Below the pieces are notes generated by a model. That model saw only the letters and a list, made by a program, of their open reading frames with translations. It did no database searches and was not told where the DNA came from. A program made the position numbers and the translations under genes. A DNA stretch of 64,000 bases from Lachnospiraceae bacterium (GTDB lineage Bacteria; Bacillota; Clostridia; Lachnospirales; Lachnospiraceae): NCBI GenBank assembly GCA_024690605.1, contig JAILOV010000032.1:1-64000 (forward strand). The letters are read 5' to 3'. Shown here one piece after another: positions 43,677-54,300 of this stretch (its first letter is position 1; each line of letters begins with the position of its first letter).

Positions 43677-45548
43677 ATGTTCGCGGCTGACCGGCTGGCG
43701 CTCTCCGACGAGCTTCTGCTCTCGGTAGAGAAGCCGGAACGTTATATCGGCGGCGAAGTCAACAGTGTCATCAAGGACATAAAGGCGGTCGATGTGCGAT
43801 TCGCCTTTTGTTTTCCCGATGTCTATGAGATCGGGATGAGTCATATCGGGATCCAGATCCTCTACGGTCTGTTCAACAGCTACCCCGACGTCTGGTGCGA
43901 GCGGGTCTATTCTCCCTGGCATGATCTGGACGGGGTTCTGCGGAAGAACCGGATCCCACTGTTCACACTGGAATCACAGGATCCGGTGCGTGATTTCGAT
44001 TTTCTCGGGTTCACCCTGCAGTATGAAATGTGCTACACCAACGTGCTGCAGGTCCTTGATCTCTCCGGCATTCCCCTGTTATCCGAAGACCGCACGGACG
44101 ATGATCCGATCGTGATCGGCGGCGGCCCCTGCACCTACAATCCCGAACCCATCGCGGATTTCTTTGATCTTTTCTACATCGGCGAAGGGGAGACGCAGTA
44201 CCGTCGTTTGTTCGATCTGTATAAAGCACACAGGGAAAAAGGCTTTCAACGGTCCGCCTTCCTCAGGGAATGTGCCCGGATCCCCGGCATCTATGTGCCG
44301 TCTCTTTATGAGACCGAATATCACGAGGACGGGATGCTTGCCGCGATGAAACCGCGCTTTCCCGATGTGCCTGCCGTCGTTCACCGCGAGATCGTGACAG
44401 ACCTTTCCCATGCCTATTATCCGGAATCCCCTCTGGTCCCCTTCATCAAGGTCACCCAGGACCGCGTGGCGCTGGAAGTCATGCGGGGATGCATCCGTGG
44501 CTGCCGTTTCTGTCAGGCCGGACAGCTCTACAAGCCGCTTCGGGAGAAAAGCCTGGAAGCCTGTAAGGAGAGTGCGCTCGCCATGTTAAGAAGCACCGGG
44601 CACGAGGAGATCTCATTAAGTTCCTTAAGTTCCAGCGACTATTCCCACCTGCCGGAACTCCTTGATTTTCTGATCGAGACAGCAGGCAGAGAGCATGTAA
44701 ATGTCTCACTGCCGTCTCTTCGTATCGACGCATTTTCCCTGGATGTCATGTCAAAGATACAGGATGTGAAGAAATCCAGCCTCACCTTTGCACCGGAAGC
44801 AGGCTCCCAGAGACTCCGGGATGTCATCAACAAGGGGCTCACCGAGGAGGACATCCTGCGCGGTGCGCATGAGGCGTTTCTCGGCGGCTGGCACAAGGTA
44901 AAGCTCTATTTCATGCTGGGACTGCCGACGGAAACTGAAGAGGACATCGCCGGGATCGGTGACATCGCCAACAAGATCGCAGTCGAATACTTCGACACCG
45001 TTCCGAAGGAGGAGCGGGGCGGTCAGTCGGTGGAGATCACGGCAAGCACCTCCTTTTTTGTCCCGAAGCCCTTTACGCCGTTCCAGTGGGCCGCCATGCA
45101 CACACAGGAGGATTTCCTGAACAGAGCAAAAATGACGAAGCAGGGGATCATGGCACAGCTGAATCAAAAACGCATCCGTTACAACTGGCACAATGCCGAT
45201 GAATCGGTCATGGAGGGTGTCTTCGCACGGGGTGACCGGAGGCTCTCCGCCGTGATCCTCGACGCCTACCGGGACGGCTGCATGTTTGACGCCTGGGGAG
45301 AGCAGTTCCATTTTGACCGCTGGATGGCCGCTTTTGAAAAGAACGGACTGGATCCCGCGTTTTATTATCTCAGAGAGCGATCCGATGATGAACTCTTCCC
45401 CTGGGATTTCATCGACATCGGTGTGACGAAAGCCTTTCTTCTGCGCGAGTGGAAGGAGGCTCTTGCCGGCAGAAAGAGCGCAAACTGCAGAGAACGCTGT
45501 CTCGGCTGCGGTGCGGCCCGTTTCGGTGTCGGAGTGTGTGTGCGATGA
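43677..45548 (+). CDS. B12-binding-type radical SAM protein (TIGR03960 family)
   Basis: The 623-residue protein has an N-terminal cobalamin-binding-like region (about 1-190; FCFPDVYEIGMSHIGIQIL) and a radical SAM domain with CxxxCxxC at C272, C276 and C279 (GCIRGCRFCQAG). LSSLSSSDYSHLPELLDFL and TFAPEAGSQRLRDVINKG are typical of TIGR03960. A TIGR03936-type partner normally follows directly; here it lies at 47613, separated by a membrane protein gene. The C-terminus has a Cys cluster (CRERCLGCG). Substrate is unknown, though the pair is often found near RNase G and ribosomal protein genes. The ribosome site is weak. Confidence 0.9.
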   Translation: MFAADRLALSDELLLSVEKPERYIGGEVNSVIKDIKAVDVRFAFCFPDVYEIGMSHIGIQILYGLFNSYPDVWCERVYSPWHDLDGVLRKNRIPLFTLESQDPVRDFDFLGFTLQYEMCYTNVLQVLDLSGIPLLSEDRTDDDPIVIGGGPCTYNPEPIADFFDLFYIGEGETQYRRLFDLYKAHREKGFQRSAFLRECARIPGIYVPSLYETEYHEDGMLAAMKPRFPDVPAVVHREIVTDLSHAYYPESPLVPFIKVTQDRVALEVMRGCIRGCRFCQAGQLYKPLREKSLEACKESALAMLRSTGHEEISLSSLSSSDYSHLPELLDFLIETAGREHVNVSLPSLRIDAFSLDVMSKIQDVKKSSLTFAPEAGSQRLRDVINKGLTEEDILRGAHEAFLGGWHKVKLYFMLGLPTETEEDIAGIGDIANKIAVEYFDTVPKEERGGQSVEITASTSFFVPKPFTPFQWAAMHTQEDFLNRAKMTKQGIMAQLNQKRIRYNWHNADESVMEGVFARGDRRLSAVILDAYRDGCMFDAWGEQFHFDRWMAAFEKNGLDPAFYYLRERSDDELFPWDFIDIGVTKAFLLREWKEALAGRKSANCRERCLGCGAARFGVGVCVR

Positions 45549-47608
45549 AACACCGTTCCTTCGCAAAAAGTCTGATCTGTCTCATCATCGTGGCATTTTC
45601 CGTTGAATTGCTGTACTTTAATCTGCCGTTCTGGGAATCCCTTCTGTTTGCCCATGACACCTCGTTTACGATGTCGATCGGAAACGGCCTCTCGTCGGAT
45701 GACGGTCATCTCTATACGGTCACCGACCGTCAGGAAGCATGGATCGAATTGAGCGATATCCATGCCGAGGTAAAGAATCTGTATCTTGATCTTTTTTCGG
45801 ATACGGAGTTCCTTCCTGCCCGCACGCTGATCCCGCTCACGATCGAGGCGACGGATGCGGCGCATGCGGACTATTTTTCTCTTCCGGAAACGGAGATCGT
45901 CCGCGGCATCTGGGAGAGCAGGTATCTTCGTGTGCATCTAGCCGGCGCATCAGACAGGATCCGGATCCGGATCGGCGATTACGCGCATCAGATCCGCATC
46001 GATCGGATCATGATCAACACGGTCCGTCCGTTCCGCTTTCACATCATGCGTTTCGTTCTGATCCTGCTGATCGGTTTTCTGATCATGCTGTTCAGACCCG
46101 GTTCGGTGATCTATACCATGAAACCGGATCTCCGGAACAGACGTCAGCTCGTCCTCTGCGTTCTCATCATGCTTCTGAACGCCGGCTTTCTTTTCGGCAT
46201 CGGATTTGTGTGCATGGACAAAAGATGGCAGGAAGGCCGGTGGCCGGCGGATCTGGAATACAACTATTATGCGGATGCGCTGATGGACGGTCATCTCTGG
46301 CTGTCCCCGGATCCGCCGGAAACACTTCTGAGAATGGAGAATCCCTATGATCCCGTTCTCCGGAACAGAATGCTTTCGGAAGCGGGAGAGGAGGCGCTCA
46401 ATGATTATTCCTGGTACCGGGGGCGGTATTACTGTTATTTCGGCATCACACCCGTGATCCTGTTCTATCTTCCTTATCAGTTCCTCACGGGAAGATGGCT
46501 GTGCACGGCTTACCCGGTCATCCTCTGCGCAGTCCTGCTCGTGCCGGTCTGTTTTCTTTTCCTGTATCGCATATCCGTGCGCTATTTTGCCGAAAAGCTT
46601 TCCCTCGGCATGATTCTGCTCTTGTCCTCCGTCCTCGTCTTTTCCTGCGGTGCTGTCTATTGTGTGCAGGTCCCGATGATCTATTCTCTTCCGATCATCA
46701 TGGGGCTGCTCCTGGACCTGATCGGGATCACCTGCTGGCTGTCCGCTTCGGGAAAAAACGGACTCTCTAAACCGTTACTCGTCGCAGGCGCCATTTGTAT
46801 CGCCCTGGTCGCCGGATGCAGGCCGCAGCTGGCGATCGCGGCGCTTCAGGCCTTTCCGATCTTTCAACGGGAGATCAGGGACCGGCAGTTCTTCAGTTTA
46901 CGCGGTCTCGGGAACACGCTGTGTGTCATCGTTCCGTTTTTGTCTTACGGGATCTTCCTGATGGTCTGCAATGTCCTGCGTTTTGACGCTCCGCTGGAAT
47001 TCGGTGCTTCCTATATGCTCACGGATGCCGATATGATGCACAGAAATCAGATGCTTTACAGAATCCCTCTCGGCATATTCGAATACCTCTTTCAACCTTT
47101 ACATTTCCTGCCGCAATTCCCGTATCTGCACGGGGTAGGCGACGGATGGTCGCTGCCATACGACCATCTGGAAGCTATCAATTCGGAACCTCTGCTCGGC
47201 GGCTTTTTTGCCTTTAATCTGATCGGATCATCCCTGTTCTTCATGGGGAGCATGAAAAAAAAGATGAAGGAAAACGGCACCTTTCTGATCAGCCTGTCCT
47301 TTATCCCGATCGCCGCCGTGATCATGCTCGTCGATCTGGCCGTTGCCGGTCTGACACTCCGATATCAGCAGGACTTTTCCCTCTTTCTGATGATCCCGGC
47401 TTTCCTTGTCATCATGACACGCATGAGCGCAGATGGTCCCGCACATCTGTCGGAAGGAAAGAGCGGCACCTTATCGATCGTGCTTGCCGCACTCTGCATC
47501 CTGACCAATGCCGCAGCCGTTTTCGCCGACGACCGCGTGGGAAATCTCCGTTCCGCAGCGCCGCAGCTGTTTTACACTGTTAAATATCTTTTCTTTGCGA
47601 TCAGGTGA
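45545..47608 (+). CDS. Polytopic membrane protein, possibly a GT-C-type glycosyltransferase
   Basis: The 687-residue protein has an N-terminal membrane helix, an external soluble domain (about 35-170), then about ten transmembrane helices. An aromatic external loop (about 235-320) contains EYNYYADALMDGHLWL and YSWYRGRYYCYFG. This layout and the acidic/aromatic external loop recall GT-C membrane glycosyltransferases, but I see no diagnostic signature, so the call is an inference. The ATG overlaps the upstream radical-SAM stop (ATGA), and the downstream partner gene begins 4 bases after its stop. Its position inside the radical-SAM pair suggests a recent insertion into the operon. Confidence 0.72.
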   Translation: MKHRSFAKSLICLIIVAFSVELLYFNLPFWESLLFAHDTSFTMSIGNGLSSDDGHLYTVTDRQEAWIELSDIHAEVKNLYLDLFSDTEFLPARTLIPLTIEATDAAHADYFSLPETEIVRGIWESRYLRVHLAGASDRIRIRIGDYAHQIRIDRIMINTVRPFRFHIMRFVLILLIGFLIMLFRPGSVIYTMKPDLRNRRQLVLCVLIMLLNAGFLFGIGFVCMDKRWQEGRWPADLEYNYYADALMDGHLWLSPDPPETLLRMENPYDPVLRNRMLSEAGEEALNDYSWYRGRYYCYFGITPVILFYLPYQFLTGRWLCTAYPVILCAVLLVPVCFLFLYRISVRYFAEKLSLGMILLLSSVLVFSCGAVYCVQVPMIYSLPIIMGLLLDLIGITCWLSASGKNGLSKPLLVAGAICIALVAGCRPQLAIAALQAFPIFQREIRDRQFFSLRGLGNTLCVIVPFLSYGIFLMVCNVLRFDAPLEFGASYMLTDADMMHRNQMLYRIPLGIFEYLFQPLHFLPQFPYLHGVGDGWSLPYDHLEAINSEPLLGGFFAFNLIGSSLFFMGSMKKKMKENGTFLISLSFIPIAAVIMLVDLAVAGLTLRYQQDFSLFLMIPAFLVIMTRMSADGPAHLSEGKSGTLSIVLAALCILTNAAAVFADDRVGNLRSAAPQLFYTVKYLFFAIR

Positions 47609-47612
47609 TGCC

Positions 47613-48362
47613 ATGTTTTATGATTATCGTCTAAAATTCTCAAAGAACGGTCCGATCCGGTTTGTGGGGCATCTGGATGTGATGCGCTACATGCAGAAGG
47701 CAAACCGCAGAGCGGGACTGCCCATGTGCTATTCCGAGGGATTCTCCCCGCATCAGATCCTGTCTCTGGCGCTGCCGTTGTCCGTCGGCGCGACCTCGGA
47801 CGGCGAATACCTCGACATGCGGCTTACGAAAGAAGTTCTCCCTGATGAGATCGTCAACCGCCTGAATGAGGTGATGCACGAAGGCATCCGCGCCGAAGCC
47901 TGCATCCTGCTGCCGGAACACGCGCCCAAAGCGATGACGCTGATCGCCGCGGCAAGATACCGGCTCACGCTGCGAGACGCTGCTTTCTCCGGCAATCCTG
48001 ACGGACGGATCTCTCATAATACGGATAAAGAACGTTCTTTAGCGGCAGAAGACCTCGCTGCCAGACTGCACACCTTCCTCTCTCAGGACAGGATCGCTGC
48101 CGTAAAGACAACAAAAAAAGGGGAGCAGACCATCGATCTGAAGCCGCTCATCCATGAATGGGAGGTTGCCGAAGACGGCGCGCTCACGGCGATCCTGCAT
48201 GCGGGAAGCAGGGATCATGTGAAACCGGCTCTTCTTTATGAGACCTTTTTCCGCAGCATCGACCGCGCTTTTTCACCCGCGTCTCTCGCCGTCCACCGGA
48301 TCGACCTCTATGAGGAGGTTCCCGGAGAAAACGGTGTTTTCCGTCCGTTGATCGAGATGTAA
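47613..48362 (+). CDS. TIGR03936 family radical-SAM-associated protein (DUF2344)
   Basis: The 249-residue protein begins MFYDYRLKFSKNGPIRFVGH and contains SEGFSPHQILSLALPLSVGATSD as two overlapping hallmarks of the DUF2344/TIGR03936 family. These proteins are nearly always encoded next to a TIGR03960 radical SAM protein, here the gene at 43677, and are sometimes fused to it. The upstream frame extends to 47508 but ATG 47613 matches the family start and follows AGGTGATG. It is the last gene before a new promoter at 48403. Confidence 0.88.
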   Translation: MFYDYRLKFSKNGPIRFVGHLDVMRYMQKANRRAGLPMCYSEGFSPHQILSLALPLSVGATSDGEYLDMRLTKEVLPDEIVNRLNEVMHEGIRAEACILLPEHAPKAMTLIAAARYRLTLRDAAFSGNPDGRISHNTDKERSLAAEDLAARLHTFLSQDRIAAVKTTKKGEQTIDLKPLIHEWEVAEDGALTAILHAGSRDHVKPALLYETFFRSIDRAFSPASLAVHRIDLYEEVPGENGVFRPLIEM

Positions 48363-48402
48363 GTCTGCTCAGACGCATGTGACCGATCAGGACAATTGTC
48401 TT

Positions 48403-48432
48403 TTGACCGCGATGATCATATCATGTTATGAT
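48403..48432 (+). promoter_or_regulatory. Promoter for the response regulator and hybrid kinase operon
   Basis: TTGACC (48403-48408), an 18-base spacer and TATGAT (48427-48432) with a TGT extension. Transcription starting near 48439 gives a leader of about 95 bases before ATG 48534. I saw no riboswitch fold in it by eye. Confidence 0.6.
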
Positions 48433-48533
48433 TATCACAGCGATTCCAAAGCAAACGCTAAATCTGTGTGCATCATGAGAAATAAGCAAAATTGACCTCG
48501 CTGACAAATCGAAGTTCTTCTTGGAGGAAAGCC

Positions 48534-49301
48534 ATGGCAAAGAACATTCTCTTTATCGCCAAAGCGGAAACCTTTATCGTGAAGGGGCTCGAAGCCAAAC
48601 TGAAGGGGATCGGCGCCGATCCGGTCTTTGCTCCCTTCCGGCTTCAGGAGATCGAAACGAAGAGTGCGGACACCGATCTGGTAATCCTGTACACGGACGA
48701 TGAGATTGCCGCGAACAATCAGACGCTTGTGTTTCTCAAGGATCTCTGCGCAGGCAGGAACATCCGGATCCTCACGGTCGGCGCCAAAGAAGAGTATGAT
48801 GTCGTGCGGAAATGGATCCCGCAGAGTGTTCTCCTTCCGCTCTGTGAGCGGCCTTTGGACATCGAAAAATTCCTGGACGCCGTGGAGGGCTATTTCGCGG
48901 ACGCGACACAGCAGGAACGAAAGAAGAGCATTCTGATCTGTGATGATGATGTACAGTACATGAGCATGATCATGGACTGGCTTAAGGACAGTTATCGCAT
49001 CTCCGTGGCCAACGGCGGCATGCAGGCAATCACCTGGCTGGCCACGAACCATGCGGATCTGATCCTGTTAGACTATGAAATGCCGATCACTTCGGGACCG
49101 CAGGTTCTGCAGATGATCAAGTCCGAGCCCAAGACCGCCGACATTCCGGTCTTCTTCCTCACCGGTAAAGGGGATAAGGAGAGCATCATGCAGGTGCTTG
49201 CCCTGAAACCGGCGGGTTATCTTCTAAAAACGATCGATAAGGCCGCTCTTCGCAAGACGCTGGAAGAGCATTTTCTGAAGCAGACGGCAAAGGGTCAGTA
49301 A
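48534..49301 (+). CDS. Response regulator with two receiver-like domains
   Basis: The 255-residue protein has an N-terminal domain (about 1-120) shaped like a receiver but without the usual aspartate cluster, and a C-terminal receiver (about 133-252). The latter has the acid pocket CDDD, phospho-acceptor D180 in LILLDYEMP, the Thr of FFLTGKGD and the Lys of GYLLKTI. No DNA-binding or enzymatic output domain exists, so it may act by protein contact or as a phosphate relay between kinases. GGAGG precedes ATG 48534. Two hybrid histidine kinases follow immediately. Confidence 0.87.
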   Translation: MAKNILFIAKAETFIVKGLEAKLKGIGADPVFAPFRLQEIETKSADTDLVILYTDDEIAANNQTLVFLKDLCAGRNIRILTVGAKEEYDVVRKWIPQSVLLPLCERPLDIEKFLDAVEGYFADATQQERKKSILICDDDVQYMSMIMDWLKDSYRISVANGGMQAITWLATNHADLILLDYEMPITSGPQVLQMIKSEPKTADIPVFFLTGKGDKESIMQVLALKPAGYLLKTIDKAALRKTLEEHFLKQTAKGQ

Positions 49302-49311
49302 GGAGAAGACT

Positions 49312-51354
49312 GTGAACGATATAACCAAAGAGAGGCTGATGCTCTTCATCATCACTATGTCCTGCTTCGGCTGCGTGGTCGAAAGTGTTTTCGGCAAGTG
49401 GGAATTCTGGGTCCCGCCGCTTCTTTTCCTCGGAATCGCCGTTCTCTGGTGGCTTCATTTTGCTCAGAAACTGACGCAGCGCGTCAGGTGTGATCTCTAT
49501 TTTGTCTATGCGGCTCTGCTCACCTTTTATCACGGCGTTCATGGCGACAGCTTCTTTGACATCGCGATCATCTGCATGCTCCTGATGGTCACCTTTGCCG
49601 TGCTGGACCTGGACCGTACAGCGCTCCTTCACCTGGTCCTTGTGGAGTATGCCGTCCTGACCGTCATACAGCTCTTTATCCTGCATCCCGGTGAGGGCGT
49701 GCTCAAAGATCCGGTCTCGATCATGCGTCTCGTCCTTCATTCGGGCACATTTTTCTGCATGTATTTCCTCTGTCGCATAGCCGTCGGGAGCAGGATCGCG
49801 TCAAACGCGAGAGTGGAGGAATGGAAGCAGGCTGTCCGCGAAAATGATCATGATATGGAGGACTTCCTTTCCAATATTTCGCATGAGCTGCGCACGCCCG
49901 TTAATGTGGTCAACGGCATGACGACGCTTATGCAGAAGGACAGCGACCGTCAGGAGCTCTCGGCGGTCCGGGATGCCGGGATCCGTCTGTCCCATCAGAT
50001 CGAGGATATCCAGGATTTTACTGAGATCAAGCGCGGCGAACTGATCCCGGAAGAGGAAAACTATATGTGTGTTTCCCTCGTCAACGATGTGGTCTCCTAC
50101 TTCAAGGCAAGCGACAAAAGCCGTGATCTGGAGCTGATCGTGGATCTTGCGCCCGAAACGCCGACCATGCTCAAGGGGGACATCCGCAAGCTTCACAAGA
50201 TCTTCCGTCATCTTCTTGATAACGCCATGAAGTTCACCAGACGCGGCGGCGTATACATCCGGGTGTTCTCGGAACCGCAGAAATACGGTGTCAACCTGAC
50301 GATCGAAGTGACGGATACCGGGATCGGCATGACGCGTGCCGCGATCGCACAGGTATCGAAAGGACTTTATCAGGCCAACAAAAAGAGAAACCGCAGCACG
50401 GGCGGCATCGGGATCGGACTGCCCATTGTTTACGGCATGGTCCACCAGATGAACGGCTTCGTGAACATCAAAAGCGCAAGGGGGAAGGGAACCACGGTTC
50501 ACATCTCCATACCCCAGCAGGTGGTGGATCCTTCCTGCTGTCTGTCCGTGAAGGATCAGATTAAGAGTGAGATCGTTTTCTACACGAAGCCCGAGAAATA
50601 TCTGATACCGGAACTCCGGGATTTCAACAAAGCGATGGCCGTACATCTCGCTTTAGGATTAAAGAAGCATCTCTATTCCGCCGGCACGAAGAGAGAACTG
50701 GAGCATCTCCGGGATGATCTCTCCGTCGGATATATCTTTACCGGTCAGGAGGAATACGAAGCAGAAGCCGGTATGTTTGACTACCTGGCAGGCGAAGGCA
50801 TCCGGGTGATCGTCTATGCGAACAGGAAGCTTTCGGTGGAACCGGCGGCCGGCGTCCTGGTGATCCCCAAACCGCTGTACGGTTTCCCTGTCGTGCGGAT
50901 CCTGAACGGCGAAACGAAAGACTTTGCGTGCACGAACGAACAGAAGCCGATATTCGAAGGCATACGAGCGCTTATCGTGGATGATGAACCCATGAATCTG
51001 GTGGTCGCCTCCGGCCTTCTCCGGGATTACAGGATGATACCGGATACGGCGGAAAGCGGAAAAGAGGCCATTGAGAAGTATACCTCCGGAGACTACGACA
51101 TCATCTTCATGGATCACATGATGCCGGAGATGGACGGTGTGGAGGCGATGAAACGCATCCGGCAGATTGCCATGGAAAGCCAGAGAACACCGGTGATCGT
51201 GGCACTCACGGCGAACGCGTTGAGCGGTGCCCGGGAAATGTTCCTAAAAGAGGGCTTTGACGGATTTATCGCAAAGCCGATCGATATCAGCGATTTCGAG
51301 CGTGTGATGAGACACGTCCTCCCGGATGAATCGGAAGAGAGGGGGGGTCTGTGA
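49312..51354 (+). CDS. Hybrid sensor histidine kinase with pseudo-receiver and receiver
   Basis: The 680-residue protein has about six membrane helices (about 8-165) without an obvious extracellular sensor domain. A HisKA domain with H191 (NISHELRTP) and a HATPase domain follow, with DNAMKF, DTGIGM and GIGIGLP. Next is a receiver-shaped domain (about 415-540) with no phospho-Asp, then a complete receiver (about 548-675) with D601 (IFMDHMMPEMDG) and a conserved Lys in FIAKPID. GTG 49312 is preceded by AAGGAG. The stop overlaps the next kinase as TGATG. Signal unknown. Confidence 0.9.
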   Translation: MNDITKERLMLFIITMSCFGCVVESVFGKWEFWVPPLLFLGIAVLWWLHFAQKLTQRVRCDLYFVYAALLTFYHGVHGDSFFDIAIICMLLMVTFAVLDLDRTALLHLVLVEYAVLTVIQLFILHPGEGVLKDPVSIMRLVLHSGTFFCMYFLCRIAVGSRIASNARVEEWKQAVRENDHDMEDFLSNISHELRTPVNVVNGMTTLMQKDSDRQELSAVRDAGIRLSHQIEDIQDFTEIKRGELIPEEENYMCVSLVNDVVSYFKASDKSRDLELIVDLAPETPTMLKGDIRKLHKIFRHLLDNAMKFTRRGGVYIRVFSEPQKYGVNLTIEVTDTGIGMTRAAIAQVSKGLYQANKKRNRSTGGIGIGLPIVYGMVHQMNGFVNIKSARGKGTTVHISIPQQVVDPSCCLSVKDQIKSEIVFYTKPEKYLIPELRDFNKAMAVHLALGLKKHLYSAGTKRELEHLRDDLSVGYIFTGQEEYEAEAGMFDYLAGEGIRVIVYANRKLSVEPAAGVLVIPKPLYGFPVVRILNGETKDFACTNEQKPIFEGIRALIVDDEPMNLVVASGLLRDYRMIPDTAESGKEAIEKYTSGDYDIIFMDHMMPEMDGVEAMKRIRQIAMESQRTPVIVALTANALSGAREMFLKEGFDGFIAKPIDISDFERVMRHVLPDESEERGGL

Positions 51355-54300
51355 TGAAAAAAACGCTCCGTCGCTTTATCACCGCCTTTGCGGATTATAT
51401 CTATGATCCCACAAAAAGCCTGAAGGACAGGTGCTTTGTTGTCTTTGCCTTCTGCATCGATCTGTCGCTGATCGTGAATCTGGTGAGCGGGATCGTCATG
51501 CATGACTCCCTGTTCTTCATTCTCGGCGTGCTGGCCGGCGGTATCCTGTATATCGCCTATGTGGCCTATGAAGTGACACATAACAAACTGTTCCGGGCAA
51601 GGCTCATTTCCACGCTACTCCTGATGTTCGTGTTGCTTCCCGTCATGTTTTTCCGCAGGGGCGGCATCTACGCGGGCATCCCCATCGCCATGCTCGTCGG
51701 CGGCTACTTTATCATCACGATCCTGGAAGGCAGACTTCAGCGCATCCTGTGCTCGTTGAACGGTCTGATCGTCCTTTCCTGTTTCGTCATCGCCTATTTC
51801 AGACCGGATCTCGTGACCGTCTACTCCACGGAGATGAATTATTTCAATCTCATCCTTCAATTTATCATGGCCGCTTTTGATCTGACGGTGATGATCGCTT
51901 TCAAGACAAAACTCATCCGGAAAGAATCGGAACTCGCCGAGGAAAAGGCCCGGGAGATGGAGGAGATGAACCGCTCACAGAACCGGTTTTTCTCCAGCAT
52001 GAGCCATGAGATCCGGACACCCATCAATACGGTCCTTGGTCTTAATGAGATCATCCTGCGTCAGGAGGACGCCTCGGAAGAGATCCGGAAGGACGCCAAG
52101 AACATCCAGGGTGCAGGCCGCATGCTTCTTGCTCTGATCAATGATATCCTCGATGTCAGCAAGATCGAAGCGGGCAAGATGGACATTGTTCCGGTCAATT
52201 ATCATGTGCCGTCCCTCCTGTCCGAGATTGTGAACATGATCTGGCTCAAGGCAAACGAAAAGGGGTTGGAATTCCAGGTGGATATCGATCCCAATGTGCC
52301 GGAAACGCTCTTTGGTGACGAGGTCCGGATCAAGCAGATCCTCATCAATCTTCTCAATAACGCCGTGAAATACACGCCGTCAGGTTCCGTCAGTCTTCAC
52401 ATGGAATGTGAGTTTCCCGGAGAGAGCGATGCGATCCTCAAACTGAGTGTCACGGATACCGGCATGGGGATCAAACCGGAGGCACTTCCGCATCTCTTTG
52501 ATTCCTTCCAGCGTGTGGACGAGGAGAAAAACCGTCATATCGAGGGCACCGGACTGGGCCTGTCCATCGTGAAGCAGCTGGTCGAACTGATGGGCGGCGA
52601 GATCTCGGTCAACAGCGTCTATACACAGGGATCCACCTTTGCCGTCACATTAAAACAGGGGATCGCTTCCGACAAGCGCGTCGGCGATCTGAACATCGCT
52701 GGCGGTGCCGGGGGAGATGCCGCGGAAAAATTCGAACACAGCTTCCATGCGCCCGAAGCGCGGATCCTCATCGTTGATGACAATGAGATGAATCTGCAGG
52801 TGGAGCAGAAGCTTCTTGCCGGCACCGAGATGGTGGTAGATCTCGCCATGAGCGGCGCGGATGCGCTTTCCCTCACGTTGCGCAACCGCTACGATGTGAT
52901 CTTCATGGATCATCTGATGCCGGGCATGGACGGGATCACCTGTTTCGAACAGATCCGTTCGCAGAAGGGCGGACTCAACTGCAATATTCCCGTCATCGTG
53001 CTTACAGCCAACGCAGGCGGTGAAAACATCGATCTGTACAACAAGACCGGCTTTGACGGATACCTCGTGAAGCCGGTTTCCGGGAAACAGCTGGAGGACA
53101 TGCTGCTCGCGCATCTCCCCGCGGACAAGGTGATGACAAGTGAGAGCAGTGAGCTCACCGGTTCGCAGATCAGCACAGCCAGCGGTTACGTCAAGAAACG
53201 TCCGGTCATCGTCGCCACCAGCAGCATGAGCGATCTGCCGGACAGCATCCTCAGCATGCTGCAGGTCGACACGATCCCTTACACCGTAACAACCGGCGAG
53301 GGGGTCTTCTTCGACAATGTCGATATTGATTCCGAGGAGCTGATCCGTTACATGGGTGATGAGCACCGCTTTGCGACCTCGGATCCGCCGTCTCAGGATG
53401 CTCTGGTGCGATTCTTCTCCGATGAGCTCAAGAAATCGCATCATCTGATCTATATCACGCTGTCGACCGGTAGCAGCAGAGAGTATGCGTTCGTGATGGA
53501 AGCGGCCAAAACCTTTGACAATGTTTCGGTCGTCAATTCCGAAAACATATCCAGTGCGGCCGGTATCCTTGTGATGATCGCGGCAAAACTGGTCCAGCAG
53601 AATCTTCCCGTGGACAGGATCCTTTCCGAGCTGGAGGAGGCAAAGAAGCGGATCCGCTGCAGCTTTGTGATAAAGAGCACGGATATCATGGCCCGACGTG
53701 GCCACATCAAGCCGCTGGTGAACAGCATCCTGACCACGCTGTGGTTAAGGCCCGTGCTCCGTGAGAAAAACGATAAGCTTGGCGTTGACCGGTTCTTTAT
53801 CGGAAGCGAGAAGAGCTGTTATGAAAAGTATATCCGCAGAGAGTTTTCCGGAAAGGTCCGTCCGGACACCTCCTTTGTGTTTATTACCTACGCCGGGATG
53901 TCGGAGGAGGATCTTCTCTGGATCGAAAAACTGGTCAGAGAGCGGGGAGGCTTCGAACACATCATCTTCCAGAAGGCTTCCGCCGGTATCACTTCCAATT
54001 GCGGCGACGGCACCTTCGGCTGCCTGTATCTGGAAGCGGGTGACCGCAACTACGGTCTCGCATCGATCTTTGCCAAGATCGAAGAAGATGAGGAACGCTA
54101 CGAATCCTCGCTGAGCATCCAGGAAGAAGATGACGACGGGGAGGATGCTGCCGTGGAACACGGTACGGTTGCCGTTCCGTCGGAAAGCATCGAACAGGAG
54201 AAGGCCGAAAAGAAATGGTATGAAGAGATCCCGGGGATCGATCCGGCCGCGGCACTCAAGAACAGCGGGTCCGAGGATGCATTTCTTTCGGTGCTGAAGA

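Noticed and set aside
48433-48533. Riboswitch (for example cyclic-di-GMP type) in the response regulator leader
   Set aside because: Some short complementary segments (CACAG/CTGTG) exist, but conserved riboswitch core motifs are absent.
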